Assembly (NCBI GenBank): GCA_019915135.1
Contig: JAHLMK010000013.1
Coordinates: 992,001-1,056,000 of the forward strand
DNA length: 64,000 nt
Source of the DNA: Strobilurus pachycystidiatus
Taxonomy: Eukaryota; Basidiomycota; Agaricomycetes; Agaricales; Physalacriaceae
Reading direction: 5' to 3'
Shown: positions 11,182-22,173 of the stretch, piece after piece
Layout: each line of letters begins with the position of its first letter
Numbering within the stretch: position 1 is the stretch's first letter
The notes under the pieces: generated by a model
What the model was told of the DNA's origin: nothing
The model's input: only the letters and a program-made list of their open reading frames with translations
Databases searched by the model: none
Translations under genes and position numbers: made by a program

Positions 11182-13289
11182 TCAATGACTCTTCCACTCG
11201 TGCGATGAAGATAGCAACCGTTTGATAATCCACGGCAAGTAGACACCTCCCTGATACTTCGCATGCCTCCATGTTGACACGGCGAATACATAGTCGAGCT
11301 CTTCCAACGTCCTCTGCTTGGTCTCGGGCATCAGGAAAAAGACCATAACGAACGCCACAATATTCAGGCCGGCGTAGAACGAGAATGCGCCGACGGCTGT
11401 GAAAGCTGAAAGCATCCTTGGAAAAGTGAGAGCGAGGACTGCATTCCACCCCACAGTGGTTGCGACGGCCCAGGACATGCCCATCTCTCTGTGCGTGAGA
11501 GGGAAGACTTCCGCAGAGTACGTGAACGGGACGGGTCCTTCTCCGGGAGAGTAGAATGCTTCGACAACGGTCAGTGATGTAAAATCACAAGCCGAATGAT
11601 AGCTTACCAGCGAACAAGAATATGAACAATGCGAGGAGAGGCACCTTTGCCTTATTACCGTCGTCTATAAGGAAGCAGAGACCGGCAGCAAGCAAAGTCC
11701 ACGCAAGGTGCGGAAACGTGAACAGCAAGAGGTTACGCCTGCCAAAGGTGTCGATCGTCTGAGGATTACAGTCTAATCAAGAATATTAGAAAGAGTAAGG
11801 AGTGTATTCGCACCCAAATAGCAGGGAACGCAAATAACCAATTTACGATTCCGAAACCAAAACTGGCCCACAAGGCTTGGTTGGTCGAGTATCCAGCCCT
11901 AACGAAGACAGAGGAGGAATAGAACGTGATAATGTTCACTCCACACATCTGCTGTGTGGTCATCACGACCCACGAGGCGAGGGTGGCGCGACGAATGCTA
12001 GAGCGATTACAATAAGCATCAAACTGATAGCCAGGCCCGGGCCCAGAAGCATTCTACAAACCGAGGGATAGTGAAGAGTTCCGTAACGCGACTGAAGTAG
12101 TTGCTAGCTTTGAGGACTTGACGTTCGACTGTTAGCTGGCAGTGAATATAGTATAGATCCCTAGCTGCCTGAAGATCGGAGTTGCGCAAACGCCTGAACG
12201 AATTGAAGGCATCATGATACCTGTCCTTCTTCATGTACCAGCGCGGTGATTCTATCATACATTCGCGATCAGACGACACGAGGAAAGCGGGAAACCGTAA
12301 CGAACCCGGACAAAAGAAAACTCCAAGGAGTAACGGAATCGCAGGTAAGAAGGCGCTACCCAGCTGCAGCCGCCAAGCAATATTACCCACATCCTTCAGC
12401 GCTAAGTTTGCTGAAAACCCAAGTAGGATACCGAACGCCGTCCACATTTGCCAACTCATAACGAGGCCTCCACGAATCAGAGCCGGCGCACTTTCTGCGG
12501 CAAACACAGGCGTAGTCGTGCCTTTGACGGCCATCCCGAGCCCTAGGAGAAGACGACAGATGAAAAGCTGAGGCCATGTCTGAACGCATGCAGAACCGAT
12601 GGCGGACAGCGTACAGAAGATGCCGCAGCAGAAGATGGTACCGCGACGGCCGAGGAGGCTGTTGAGCGGATCGGTGAGCCAGCATCCACAGAGAACACCG
12701 GAAATAGAAGGGCTGGTATGGATGCTTGGATCAGCCGACAACGAAGTACTAAGATTCGGAGCACGCATACGCCGCATTTATCATACCCACAAGCCACTCG
12801 TTTCGGCCGCTATCCGGCGATCCAGCGTCAATAGGAATGCCCAAGTCGGTTGGGAAGCTGAGATTAGCGCCATTCGAGCCGGTCTGATCCCATCCTTGCA
12901 CCGCAGCTGCCACAGAGCATAGGACGACTGTTATGTACAGGTCGCGCGGTTGAGTCCATTTGTCTAAGCACCTCGTGAACGATCATTATAAACAAAGGTT
13001 GAGCAGATTACGGACGCGTTATCTCCCGTCGCAGGACTTCCCTGTCGGCCTCAGATAGGAGAGGCAATGACTCAAAGGCAGCTGGATCCTGTGCGACGAG
13101 AGCACCTTTCTTGAATGTCTCTAGATGTTCGTCGAACCCTCTCTCCTCTACAAAATCCTCGACCTGGCGGAGCAGCGTCCCCCGTGGTATTCCGTGAAGA
13201 GGATTCTGGATGCGAGCGTTAATTTTTTGGTCAATGCCAGATTCAAGGGCGCGGTTGACGCCTGGGTCTGAGAGCTTGTAGTCGGACAT
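11182..13289 (-). CDS. MFS sugar porter family transporter
   Basis: Seven exons (13289-13016, 12963-12771, 12712-12306, 12251-12062, 11997-11814, 11758-11608, 11558-11182) give 591 residues. A hydrophilic N-terminal extension of about 90 residues ([27 protein letters not shown]) precedes the first helix [20 protein letters not shown]. Sugar-porter signatures follow: [86 protein letters not shown] and [15 protein letters not shown]. Twelve helices are expected in the plasma membrane, acting as a proton-coupled symporter or facilitator of sugar or polyol. The N-terminal extension marks a fungal subgroup whose substrate I cannot name. The start was chosen as the ATG before [11 protein letters not shown]; further upstream in-frame codons read as 5' leader. 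Confidence 0.9.
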
Positions 13290-13585
13290 AAAGCTAAGCG
13301 GTTGGACGGTGGCCGGGGGATGATAGTAAGTGAGAAGCACACTGTTATATATGAACACTGAGCTCATTCCGACGCAGTTAGAGAGCCTCACTCACTATCA
13401 TTATGTTACCTAGCTCAATAACCCAGGAAAGAAATGAACGGACAGAGAGCGGGAGCGACTGTGACCATTTCTGGAGTCTAGACTGAAGACGACCTGCCGC
13501 TCGCGGCTCGACGCTCAAAAACAATTGATAGTGTAACTTGTTTGTTGGAAAGTCTGAAGACATGTGTGGCAAAAGCAAAATAAGT

Positions 13586-13684
13586 AGCCCACCGCGAGGG
13601 TCGAACTCGCAGCCTTCAGATTACGATCCCGCCGTTGCAGACCCCGTAAAAGTCTGACGCTCTATCCGATTGAGCTAGGCGGGC
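13586..13684 (-). tRNA. tRNA-Lys (anticodon UUU), with intron
   Basis: The cloverleaf is complete: acceptor GCCCGCC pairs with GGTGGGC, the D arm is TAGCTCAATCGGATAGAG, the anticodon stem TCAGA/TCTGA, and the T arm GCGAGTTCGACCCTCGC. The anticodon loop reads CU-UUU-A and is interrupted after position 37 by a 25-nt intron. Removing it leaves 74 nt, the same as the two related copies in this window. Confidence 0.93.
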
Positions 13685-14864
13685 TATGACTACGTGGGGT
13701 AGACCGATCCCGCCTTCTGCCACCCTGAGCGCCTACATGGTGGATCACATCGATAGCAGCCACCCTACGCGGACTTCGGAAACGGCAAGACCATGTGGCC
13801 AATGCGGAGGAGGCTACAGGAAGGCGCAAATGGGAAAGTGTGGGTGGTGAATGGGTCAATGATGGCAAGTAGAAGACGCACCTCAATCCTGGGCTAGTCG
13901 TTTATACGGTCTTGGTGTTCCAGGAACTTCGTTATGCGGGGCGGCGCACTTGCTTCGCGGCGACTGTCGGGGCGGCGGAAGAGTTCATGCGTACCCTCTT
14001 CCTTGGTGTGGGTGTTGAGTCCATCTGTCTGCTTTCCGAGTCCCAGTCTGGCGAATAGATATGAGATTTCGGGAGAGCGAATGAGGAGCAAGGCGCAGCA
14101 GCAATGGGCATACGCTTCCGGGGCACAGAGCCGCTCAAGGCCGCTAGATGTCGATCGAGCGTGTTCCTTGTTGTTGAAGTAGTCAAGAGCGAAGTGCGAA
14201 ACAGGAAATGGGCGGGTCTCGGTCGCTTTGCCCGATCGCGTGGCACGATCACGGTCCGGCATGCCGCGGTGGCGCGTGGGCAACTAACCCTCTTGGTGGC
14301 CACTGCAGTGAGCTATTCATCGTCCTGAGAATCCGAGATGCTCTCGCGTCGATGATGTCTATCTTCGTGATTCGGATCAGTGACGGTCTTACGCTCGTTA
14401 CGGTCAATTTGCGATGGAGCTATTATAGCTGGCACTGGTCGCGATATCTGGTCAGTGGTCACTGGTAATTGCATTTTCTTGGCGGTGGTCTTTGTTATTG
14501 ATCTTTCAAAGCCAGAAGATCTCAATATTGTGGCATAGTTGCATTCCAACTCCGCCACATGTTCCAGCGCAGCCGCGGGCACAGGCACCGAATGAAAACC
14601 CGGTCATTATTCCCAACGAGATCGACAACCCGCCTCTTTGGTCGGTATGACACCGACCAGATACGCCACCCGTTAGTTTGGTCAGATATCAAGTTCACCA
14701 GCCTCGCCACTTGCTCTCTTGGTCGGATATGCCTTCGACCAAATAATCCCCTTGCCTTCCCGGTTGGATTTTTTGACCGGATCCTCTGTTTGACGTGTGA
14801 ATTCCTTCCTACAATTATAGTAGTACAATACAACGCATATGAATAACTTTAAAAACCACAATTT
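13685..14864. other. Intergenic between tRNA-Lys and the inverted-repeat element
   Basis: No supported gene. Several open frames between 13894 and 14590 are overlapping and motif-free. From about 14610 to 14770 there are scattered copies of TTGGTCGGTATG or TTGGTCGGATAT-like units and their complements, which also occur inside the right part of the neighbouring element. Confidence 0.45.
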
Positions 14865-15115
14865 TTTGATTTTCACCCGGCCACAGCAAGTTCTTGTCCG
14901 CCAATTTTCACCCTCCTGTCTTGTTAGTCTCCGGGACACAGATACTTCCAAACACAACTGTTGATGGGGGGAGGGATGTCAGTGTATTAGGGACTCTATC
15001 TCAACACCCTTTGTTTCACACGACAACAGTCAGATTATGATTGTTTGTTGATTATATTGTTTGGATAAGGATATTGTATCTGCTGTACAAAAGAAGAAGA
15101 GCAGGCCTTGGAACC
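14865..15115 (+). repeat. Left terminal inverted repeat, 251 bp
   Basis: Begins TTTGATTTTCACCCGG and ends GGCCTTGGAACC. The reverse complement recurs at 18028-18278 and I see no mismatch when reading both copies through. The similarity resumes further inside (CACTGCGTTTTCTACTTTC near 15145) after a stretch present only in the right copy. Confidence 0.9.
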
Positions 15116-18027
15116 GACAAGATTAGCACCTAGCTGATTTCACTGCGTTTTCTACTTTCCATCAGACATCCTATTGGTGGGGTGTCAGTAACGTATAGCT
15201 AGCTAGCTCAAGTATATCTGGGTGTATACTTATAAATACCCCTGATGTGATAGACTTGGTGGTCTGTTTGATGCTGCTCAGGTCAGCATGTTCATGACAC
15301 TTACACCTATCTAGTTGCAAACAATCTTTACCTGTCTAAAGTGTGATACCTCAGCTATAATCTTTGAGAGCTGGGATACGTCGACTAACACACTAAGGCT
15401 ACTCAGACTATATTCCGTGCCTATCACTGTCCCTGAATGAGATTCAATATATAAGACATGCCAGGCGGCTTGTACCAATCGTGGTCGCAGGTCTGAGGCC
15501 CCAGCGTCAGTCTCACTTGCCAGTTGGTGAATGATACTCTTTGTGCGCATTATTTTTTATTATTCTATGTGCTCATTCATTCCATGACTATTTATAAAGG
15601 GTATATGCGAATCAGACTCTGATATGTTAAGTGCTATCGTCAAACTTCCCAAATCTTTGAGCTCACTGCCATTTCCCCATTAGGAAACCGTACGAGCCTC
15701 CGTACTAACGATGAGCAGAAACCCTAACCTTAGTCTCAATCTCAAGACTGCGACAAGCTCAAATCGTTTCTTTCATGTACTTAAGTATCAAATGTGAAAT
15801 GGAGAAATAATGTATAATAAGGGAACAAATAGCTTGTAGAGAATAGAGAAGAGTACAGTAAATATTAGAGCAAATAAAAATTTGTCTTCAACTGTTTCAT
15901 ATGTTTCAGGTTTCAACTAGAAGGGCAGCGCGGGGTGGCGTTGCCACAGTATAGCTTCGGGTGAACATATTTTAGGATCTATAATGTCACGACAAGTGGA
16001 CTATCATGGTCCTGTACAGCTCAGGTAACAAAGATTGATCATCATGACTATAAGGTACCGGTACTTTGGGTGTCAACAGTCTTTTACCCACAGTTATCAT
16101 TTTCATGTAATGAAAGGAGACGCCCTAAACTTAAGTTTCGCCGGTGATCATCGGGATGAGCATGAGCCATCGCTCATCTTATGTTCTGCTCTCACACTCG
16201 GATGACACATACACGAGCCTGACCGCAACCTTGAGCAACGAAAAAAGTCTACATAGATCTACATACTCAATTTGTAGCTCAAGTGAAACTCAAGTTGTGA
16301 AATAGTGACTTACAACTTGACTTCTATTGATCATGCAAATTTGACAACGAGTAACAGTGAACTCAACGTAGGTGGAGAAGGATACGGGGTACAATAAGGC
16401 CAAGGTAGTACAATGCAGCGACGTCACCCTCCACTGCCACAGTACAGACTGTCTACACCGAGAATATTGGGATCTCATCAGTAGGAATACTAGAAATCAT
16501 GAAAACGACGACGTACCACAGACACTCGTAGACCGTTCGCTTTGATACGCGAATGCCGGGCGCCACCCGGAGGTCCTCCTCGGGGTCAAAGCAGCCGCTG
16601 GCATTTAGCAACAGGGGCGCCGGGTCCGCACAGTCCTTGTGTCGTGAGAGGTGGATATTTCTTGGAGTGCTACGTTGCCTTGCTCCGTGTCCGCAGTGTG
16701 TGCTCCCGTCCTATGTGCCAGATAAGTGCAATACATGAGCGCCTCGGCGAGCGTTGTGTCTCTGTGTTCGGGTCAGGCTGTCCAGTGACTCCAGTCGGTG
16801 GGTGAAATGATGAAGGGAAAGAACAAAAGGCGGACTTTGAAAATAGAACTGCGAAACACGGTCTCGTGCCTTATGCACTTTGCACATCAGTGCGGCATGA
16901 ACAGGTTGCCGTGATTGGCAGCTGACTAACCATTTGCTCTTTTCCAACAACCACCAACACGGCGACGAAGACCAACTCGACACCACGCCCCACGGACACA
17001 GCTCATCACCGACGACGCCCTCACACAACCACGGCGACGACGACGTCGACGACGACGGCGATGACGACCACCGCGCCCCACGACCACATCACCGACAGCC
17101 TCGTTGGTACATTCGGCGGCGCGTCACCAGCCCAAGTCTGGCTGTGTGTCGCGAACACGACGATGGCTGGCTGGCGTGACCATGGGATGGCTTGGCTGCG
17201 TGCGTCTTATTTTATTCATTCAATCCTTTGACTGCTAACATTGCCGACGACAGCTACGTCGTGCGCATTTCGACGTACTCCCTCCTCCCCAATTACAACC
17301 AATTTGGACCAGTGCTGCGCTTAGTCTGGGCCGTATCTTTGCGCTTTTCCTGGACGATCTAGCGGCTTGAGTTGAGTCCGAGTGCCGAACTCTAGACTAG
17401 CTCGGTTTGCAACCAGGTCCCAACTTGAGTGCAGCTCAAGTCTTAGCTTGAGTTCAGCTCAAGTTGAAGACTTAGGTTGCGTACTTCCAGTGAGACTCAC
17501 ACTTGAGTTTCGGCTTAAGTTGCCGTCTTGAGTGTCGTCTCGACTTGCGACATCTCGACTCAATTCTCGCGTGTTGAGCCTCGCACGAATTTGGCTCATA
17601 TTTCTCCCTGAACTTAAACCTACTGTAATATAAGTAGCATAGCATCTTTGGAATAAATGCACCCTTTGATTAACAGTACTGAACACGATTGAAACATGAG
17701 ATGAGCAATGGCTCATGCTCATCCCGGTGATCACCGGAGTAACTTAAGCGTAGAGTGTCATCTTTTTGTCATGTAGTCTTACGCGTTATACGGTCCAATG
17801 CCGGATAGCTTGAGCTGTTTCACTGTCTAAGGACTCTGTCTGTTACTAGTCTGTAGATCACCTATCCGACTTCTATCAGAAAGCAGAAAACGCAGTGTTT
17901 GGTCGGACATTGATTGACGAGAGAGTCGCCTGTCTTGTTTGGTCGGAAATCATTGACAAGATTTTTGCCTGGCCAGGCTGGTCGGATATTTGATTGACAA
18001 GAAACTCTTACGGATGTCTGATTGTCT

Positions 18028-18278
18028 GGTTCCAAGGCCTGCTCTTCTTCTTTTGTACAGCAGATACAATATCCTTATCCAAACAATATAATCAACAAAC
18101 AATCATAATCTGACTGTTGTCGTGTGAAACAAAGGGTGTTGAGATAGAGTCCCTAATACACTGACATCCCTCCCCCCATCAACAGTTGTGTTTGGAAGTA
18201 TCTGTGTCCCGGAGACTAACAAGACAGGAGGGTGAAAATTGGCGGACAAGAACTTGCTGTGGCCGGGTGAAAATCAAA
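18028..18278 (-). repeat. Right terminal inverted repeat, 251 bp
   Basis: Mirror copy of 14865-15115, running from GGTTCCAAGGCC to GGGTGAAAATCAAA. Just inside it (17900-18020) are three units of the type TTGGTCGGA followed by ATTGACAAGA, absent at the same place in the left arm. Confidence 0.9.
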
Positions 18279-18584
18279 TTTCCAGTTGTACCTGTGTCCG
18301 CGTCGGCGCCGGAGTTGGAATTCAACTTTGCCATCACCCTCCCAAGATCTTTGCCTTTGTCATGGATGACCTATCGTCAGTCTCCCTTTGTCTGTGTGGG
18401 CAAAGACCTTTCCGTGCAGTGTATAAAGCTTGAAGGTCTCCTCCAAATATCACCGACGACCCGCTACCAAAAAGACCAAAAAAATCATGGCTCTTGTCAG
18501 CATGACTCTTACAAGAGCCGAAGGCGAATACATTGAGCGTGTTCAACGACTGTGCGCATGTCTCATATCCAGACCTCCTTCTAG

Positions 18585-18854
18585 ACGCTGACTCCTTCTA
18601 GCATCCCCACCACAGATCCCAATCGGCCTTGGAAATGCCCTGATTGCATTCGAGACTATGCACACCTCGCTGTCCTCGTAAGGCATGTCTCCAACGAACA
18701 TGGCTCCCAGATCACCGCTCGGAGGGCCATCCCTCAATCGGAATGGAAACCTATGCCACGCACAGCACCCGCGCCACCGCCGCCGCCGCCGACCCAAACA
18801 TTCAAATTTGTGGAGGAGCAGCCTAACGTGCCTCGGACTCGGAAGAAGCAGTAG
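18585..18854 (+). pseudogene. C2H2 zinc-finger protein fragment
   Basis: An open frame encodes NRPWKCPDCIRDYAHLAVLVRHVSNEHG, with exact C-X2-C-X12-H-X4-H spacing of a classical zinc finger, then a proline run and a basic tail (PRTRKKQ) before the TAG at 18852. There is no ATG in the frame and a stop lies at 18582, so the 5' part is missing or on an unidentified exon. An upstream frame from 18487 (MALVSMTLTRAEGEYIERVQRLC) could be the lost start, but I found no splice pair that joins them. It lies just outside the right inverted repeat and may be host sequence broken by the insertion. Confidence 0.45.
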
Positions 18855-19107
18855 TTTCACGAGGAGTACTCGCTCAGTAATCACAGAGAGAATCATCTAG
18901 AGATTTGAAGGTTGCGAAAGTAAACTAGTATTTCCGCGTTGTGAAAGTATCAGACTTGAGTATACGAGTGTCAATCAACTGTATGTACTTTTGTCGTTCT
19001 ACATCCTCGAGTACAAAGTACTCGTGCTCAGACTAGTAGACAATCAGTCCTAAATTCCTTTCTTGTAGGCCGAGATGTGCTTACCGTCATACAATTTTTC
19101 GAAAGCA

Positions 19108-19512
19108 CTAGGCCGAGGAGCAAATCCACGTCTGAGCAACATCGTCGAACAGAACCGGTCCCAAATCAGAAACCGTCCCGATGATAGGCTGAGCGCGTCC
19201 ATTGCAAGCGGCACCACTTTGCAAATGAAGTATGTCAGCAAGAAAGTGGCGTGAGTGAAAGGGACGTACGTGTAGAGGGTGCACTTCAGGCCAGCAGCCG
19301 TCTGGGCGCTGCTGACGGCGTCGATCTGATTGGTGAGGGTCCTGCAGGCGGTAGGGATGTTGGACGCCTGCCAGGCGATACAGTCACCGGTCAGGGACGT
19401 GCCAGTACAGGTAGTGAGGACGGGGATGGTCTGAGCGGAGCGCTCGACGGACGGCGGCATTGGCGCTGGCGAGAGCCAGAGCGAGGAAGGGGATGAGTTT
19501 AGTGTTGAACAT
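19108..19512 (-). pseudogene. Small secreted cysteine-containing protein gene, apparent frameshift
   Basis: The ATG at 19512 opens a typical signal peptide (MFNTKLIPFLALALASANA), but the mature part lies in another frame beginning near 19460: AQTIPVLTTCTGTSLTGDCIAWQASNIPTAC...AAGLKCTLYT. An intron at 19269-19217 joins in phase to GAACNGRAQPIIGTVSDLGPVLFDDVAQTWICSSA and stop at 19108. The mature frame resembles small secreted agaricomycete proteins with paired cysteines, of unknown function. No intron can bridge signal and mature part, so one or two bases are gained or lost near 19455-19480. A TATAAAA lies about 65 bases upstream. A sequencing error would restore a normal gene of about 117 residues. 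Confidence 0.6.
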
Positions 19513-20021
19513 GGTTATGTCGGTGTGGTGGAACAGAGCTGCTTTGTATTTTGCTGGTAATCGGGAGAGTAAGTCGCCTGCTTTTATACTGGTAGGTAGG
19601 GTGATGCCCTTACCCCCAACTTTGTGCGGCGTCCATACATCATGCAGCATGCTGTGTACCGTCTGGTCGCGCTCACCATTCTGCGTTCTGCGCTGTGAAC
19701 GGATCCGGAGGACAGTCAAGAGCTGTTTTGAATAGCGAGCACTACCAGGACTTTCGTAAGTACTTTGAATGGGCCAGAATGGGCACGTGGACGGAAGGAA
19801 GTGAAAGGAGAGCCACCATACGAAACTTCATCGTTCCTCGTCGTTCAACCGCACCGCCGGTGCAAAGCTTTACATTGGAATGCTGGCGGTGCGTAAGAGG
19901 CCCATAGTTCCGGGTCGAACGGAATCCTCAAGGTATCGAGATTCGAGATTCGACGAGCGTCAAGCGACGAGCGCTAATATCAATGTAAATTTGGAGCATT
20001 TCGATGCAAAACAAAACCTAT
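19513..20021. other. Intergenic
   Basis: Holds the promoter of the secreted-protein gene (TATAAAA on the minus strand near 19575-19582) and otherwise nothing I recognise. Confidence 0.5.
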
Positions 20022-20113
20022 AGCCCACCGCGAGGGTCGAACTCGCAGCCTTCAGATCGCACTGTGCCAATGTCATAAGAGTCTGACGCTCTATCCGATT
20101 GAGCTAGGCGGGC
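20022..20113 (-). tRNA. tRNA-Lys (anticodon CUU), with intron
   Basis: Same cloverleaf arms as the copy at 13586, with anticodon loop CU-CUU-A followed by an 18-nt intron after position 37; 74 nt remain after its removal. It marks the outer end of the left arm of the inverted duplication. Its 5' flank (GGCGGCGGGAGGCGGGG) matches that of the tRNA-Lys at 50965. Confidence 0.94.
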
Positions 20114-21348
20114 GATGACCCTGTTGGGACAACCGACCCCGCCTCCCGCCGCCAAGAAAAGGTCTGGAATCTCCCATACCCAAGTGATGGGCCAGCACCT
20201 ACAACAACCTTCCACGTCCGGCCGGTCCCGTGGACCACTGCCGTGTAACAACAACTTTTGAACAACATCATCATCATTCGGGAGTCCACCATGCCAAGTC
20301 GATGGAGCATTCGGAGTAGAGTCTATGACAGGTGGCTTGCTGTTGATCGTTCGCCGGAGCTGTTGCCGTGATGGCAGAACATTTCAAGACAACAGTCACG
20401 AACAAGGGTTCCATTCAGCACCATCAACGAAGGACGTATACAACAGGAACTATGATGTGCGTAGTTAGATAGCTATACTCGGTAAGAACATCATGAGATC
20501 TCACACTGTGATCGACAGGCTAATTTCTTCTTCGGCGGTCAGTTTGACCGGGGGACAATTCGATCTATGGTCTATGTATGAGAGGATGTATGGGGAGATT
20601 TTGGGTTCAGGAAGGCTCCTACTTTGAATGTTCCAATGCCAATTCCGTCCTCGACATCGATACCCGTCTCCTCGTCCAAACAGAGGTCGTTCGATCTCGA
20701 TTTCTCCCTGTGCTATCTTGAGAGAACGGTCAAACTTGGATTCTTCTACGAGAAGAGAAGAAATTGACGCCGTACGTACATCGCGACATCGCGGTGTCGA
20801 TGAAGTATCGGCGCATTGGTCTTCGATATTAGCGCCAATGCATTGTGGCAACTCGTACTTGTGCCCACGTTCCTGAGAATGTCGCTCCGAAGACGTCTCG
20901 TATACCGGCAAGATGGGTTAGTTGATGTACAGATCCCGGAACGACGGTCGGTGCGCGACGTTCAGAGTGCAGACCCATTGCGATAGACACGTATCGGCAC
21001 TGGCAAGTAATCCGCTTTCTTGCCATTGTTGCCGACGACTACGATGGAATCCTGGGCGCACGTGCGACAAAGATTTACGCGTTGTGTACGCTGGACTGTG
21101 GCCACCAAGAGTCACCCAAAAATGCTATGATATTGGTGTCGGTCGTGGCGGAATGGAGGAAAGATGCGTGGCTCAGTTAGGGTTAGGGGCAGCATCCTTT
21201 GCCCATGCCAACGACGTGATCTTACTCGCACCCTACTGGCCCGCCCGGTCTTTGCGAAAATACCCTGCTTTTCTCTGGACCTGGAATGATCCCGAACGAC
21301 GTCGAAATCCAGTACTGCTGCCACCGCTAATCCCGTCACCCAAAAAGG
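20114..21348. other. Region between tRNA-Lys and Hsp20
   Basis: No confidently supported gene. A minus-strand frame at 20501-20911 (136 codons) has no recognisable motif and no counterpart in the other arm. From about 21000 the sequence matches the mirrored arm, including two perfect TTAGGG units at 21179-21190, a telomere-like motif kept in both copies. Confidence 0.45.
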
Positions 21349-21446
21349 GAATTCCCGACCTGTCTAGAACTTTCCCGCTCGTTCTCTGCCGATGCGCTTG
21401 CATCATACATCGAATTTTTGAGTACTCCGTGCAATGCATAAAAGAC
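21349..21446 (+). promoter_or_regulatory. Heat-shock-type promoter of the Hsp20 gene
   Basis: AGAACTTTC, GGAATTCCC and further GAA/TTC half-sites cluster at 21349-21400 in the alternating style of heat shock elements. A TATA-like CATAAAAG follows near 21438, about 55 bases before the ATG. The arrangement is preserved in the mirrored copy. Confidence 0.5.
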
Positions 21447-21494
21447 TCCTGTATCTACCGCAGACGACACTCAGCACTCAACATCTACAAGCCA

Positions 21495-22036
21495 ATGTCT
21501 GTCTACTACTCCGAACCCCAATACCTCTTCGACCGCCTCTTTGAGAACGCCTTCGGGCGCCCTCAACAGCAGATTGAGAACAGAAACAATGCACCGAACG
21601 TGCTGCGTCCGAAGTGGGTACTCATTGACCTCGTCACCCTTGACACTACTGACAACTCTTCTTAGAATGGACCTCCACGAAGACACAGAAAACAATAGCG
21701 TCACGGCCTTCTTCGAGCTTCCCGGACTGAAGAAAGAGGACATCAGCATTGATGTTCATGACGGTCGACTCACCATATCCGGCAAAACCAAGATCTCGGA
21801 GCAGCACGAAGAGAACGGATACGCTGTGCGGGAACGCCGCTTTGGCCGGTTCTCGAGAACGCTGCGCCTTCCTCAGGGTGTGAAGGTATGTAAAAGTGTG
21901 TATGTCCGAAGGACAGACATCTCACTAGCATCTTTAGGAAGACGAAGTGAAGGCTTCCCTCGCGGACGGTGTCTTGACCCTTACTTTCCCTAAGTCGGCA
22001 CCAGAAACGGCACCCAAGAAAATAACCATTTCTTGA
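21495..22036 (+). CDS. Small heat shock protein (Hsp20/alpha-crystallin), copy 1
   Basis: Three exons (21495-21613, 21666-21885, 21938-22036) give 145 residues. The N-terminal arm MSVYYSEPQYLFDRLFENAFG is followed by the alpha-crystallin domain: MDLHEDTENNSVTAFFELPGLKKEDISIDVHDGRLTISG, RRFGRFSRTLRLPQGVK and SLADGVLTLTFPK, with the conserved G-L-T-L motif (ADGVLTLTFP). The C-terminal IXI-like KKITIS is the oligomer contact. It is an ATP-independent holdase chaperone in the cytosol. Upstream heat shock element half-sites agree with stress induction. Its near twin lies at 48732-49273 on the other strand, with identical exon lengths (119, 220 and 99 nt). Both copies are open throughout. Confidence 0.93.
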
Positions 22037-22173
22037 ATCGCATCCTTCCAACGGACCATTGTAATCATGTATCTAAATCTGGGATCTGTAGCTTAGCAAA
22101 TATATAAGTACCGTGTGTTTTCACTGTCGTTGTTTCGTGACTCGGAGAAGATAAGTTCCCAATAAATTCAAGT

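Larger units (their letters stand above)
14865..18278. mobile_element. Non-autonomous element with long terminal inverted repeats
   Basis: A 3.4-kb segment is bounded by identical 251-bp inverted repeats. Inside is a second, degenerate inverted pair: CCGGTGATCATCGGGATGAG and following bases near 16150 mirrors 17705-17740. There are also many short copies of CTCAAGTT/AACTTGAG around 16270-16320 and 17400-17540. The flanks are AT-rich; the centre (16540-17180) is GC-rich and includes low-complexity CGACGACG tracts. No frame resembles a transposase, integrase or reverse transcriptase, so it would need enzymes from elsewhere. I could not identify a target-site duplication, and two inverted LTR copies cannot be excluded. 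Confidence 0.65.

Noticed and set aside
14865..18278. Complete LTR retrotransposon
   Set aside because: The terminal repeats are inverted, not direct, and no gag, protease, reverse transcriptase or integrase motif lies between them.
20501..20911. 136-codon minus-strand frame between tRNA-Lys and Hsp20
   Set aside because: No motif and no counterpart in the mirrored arm, where all supported genes are conserved.
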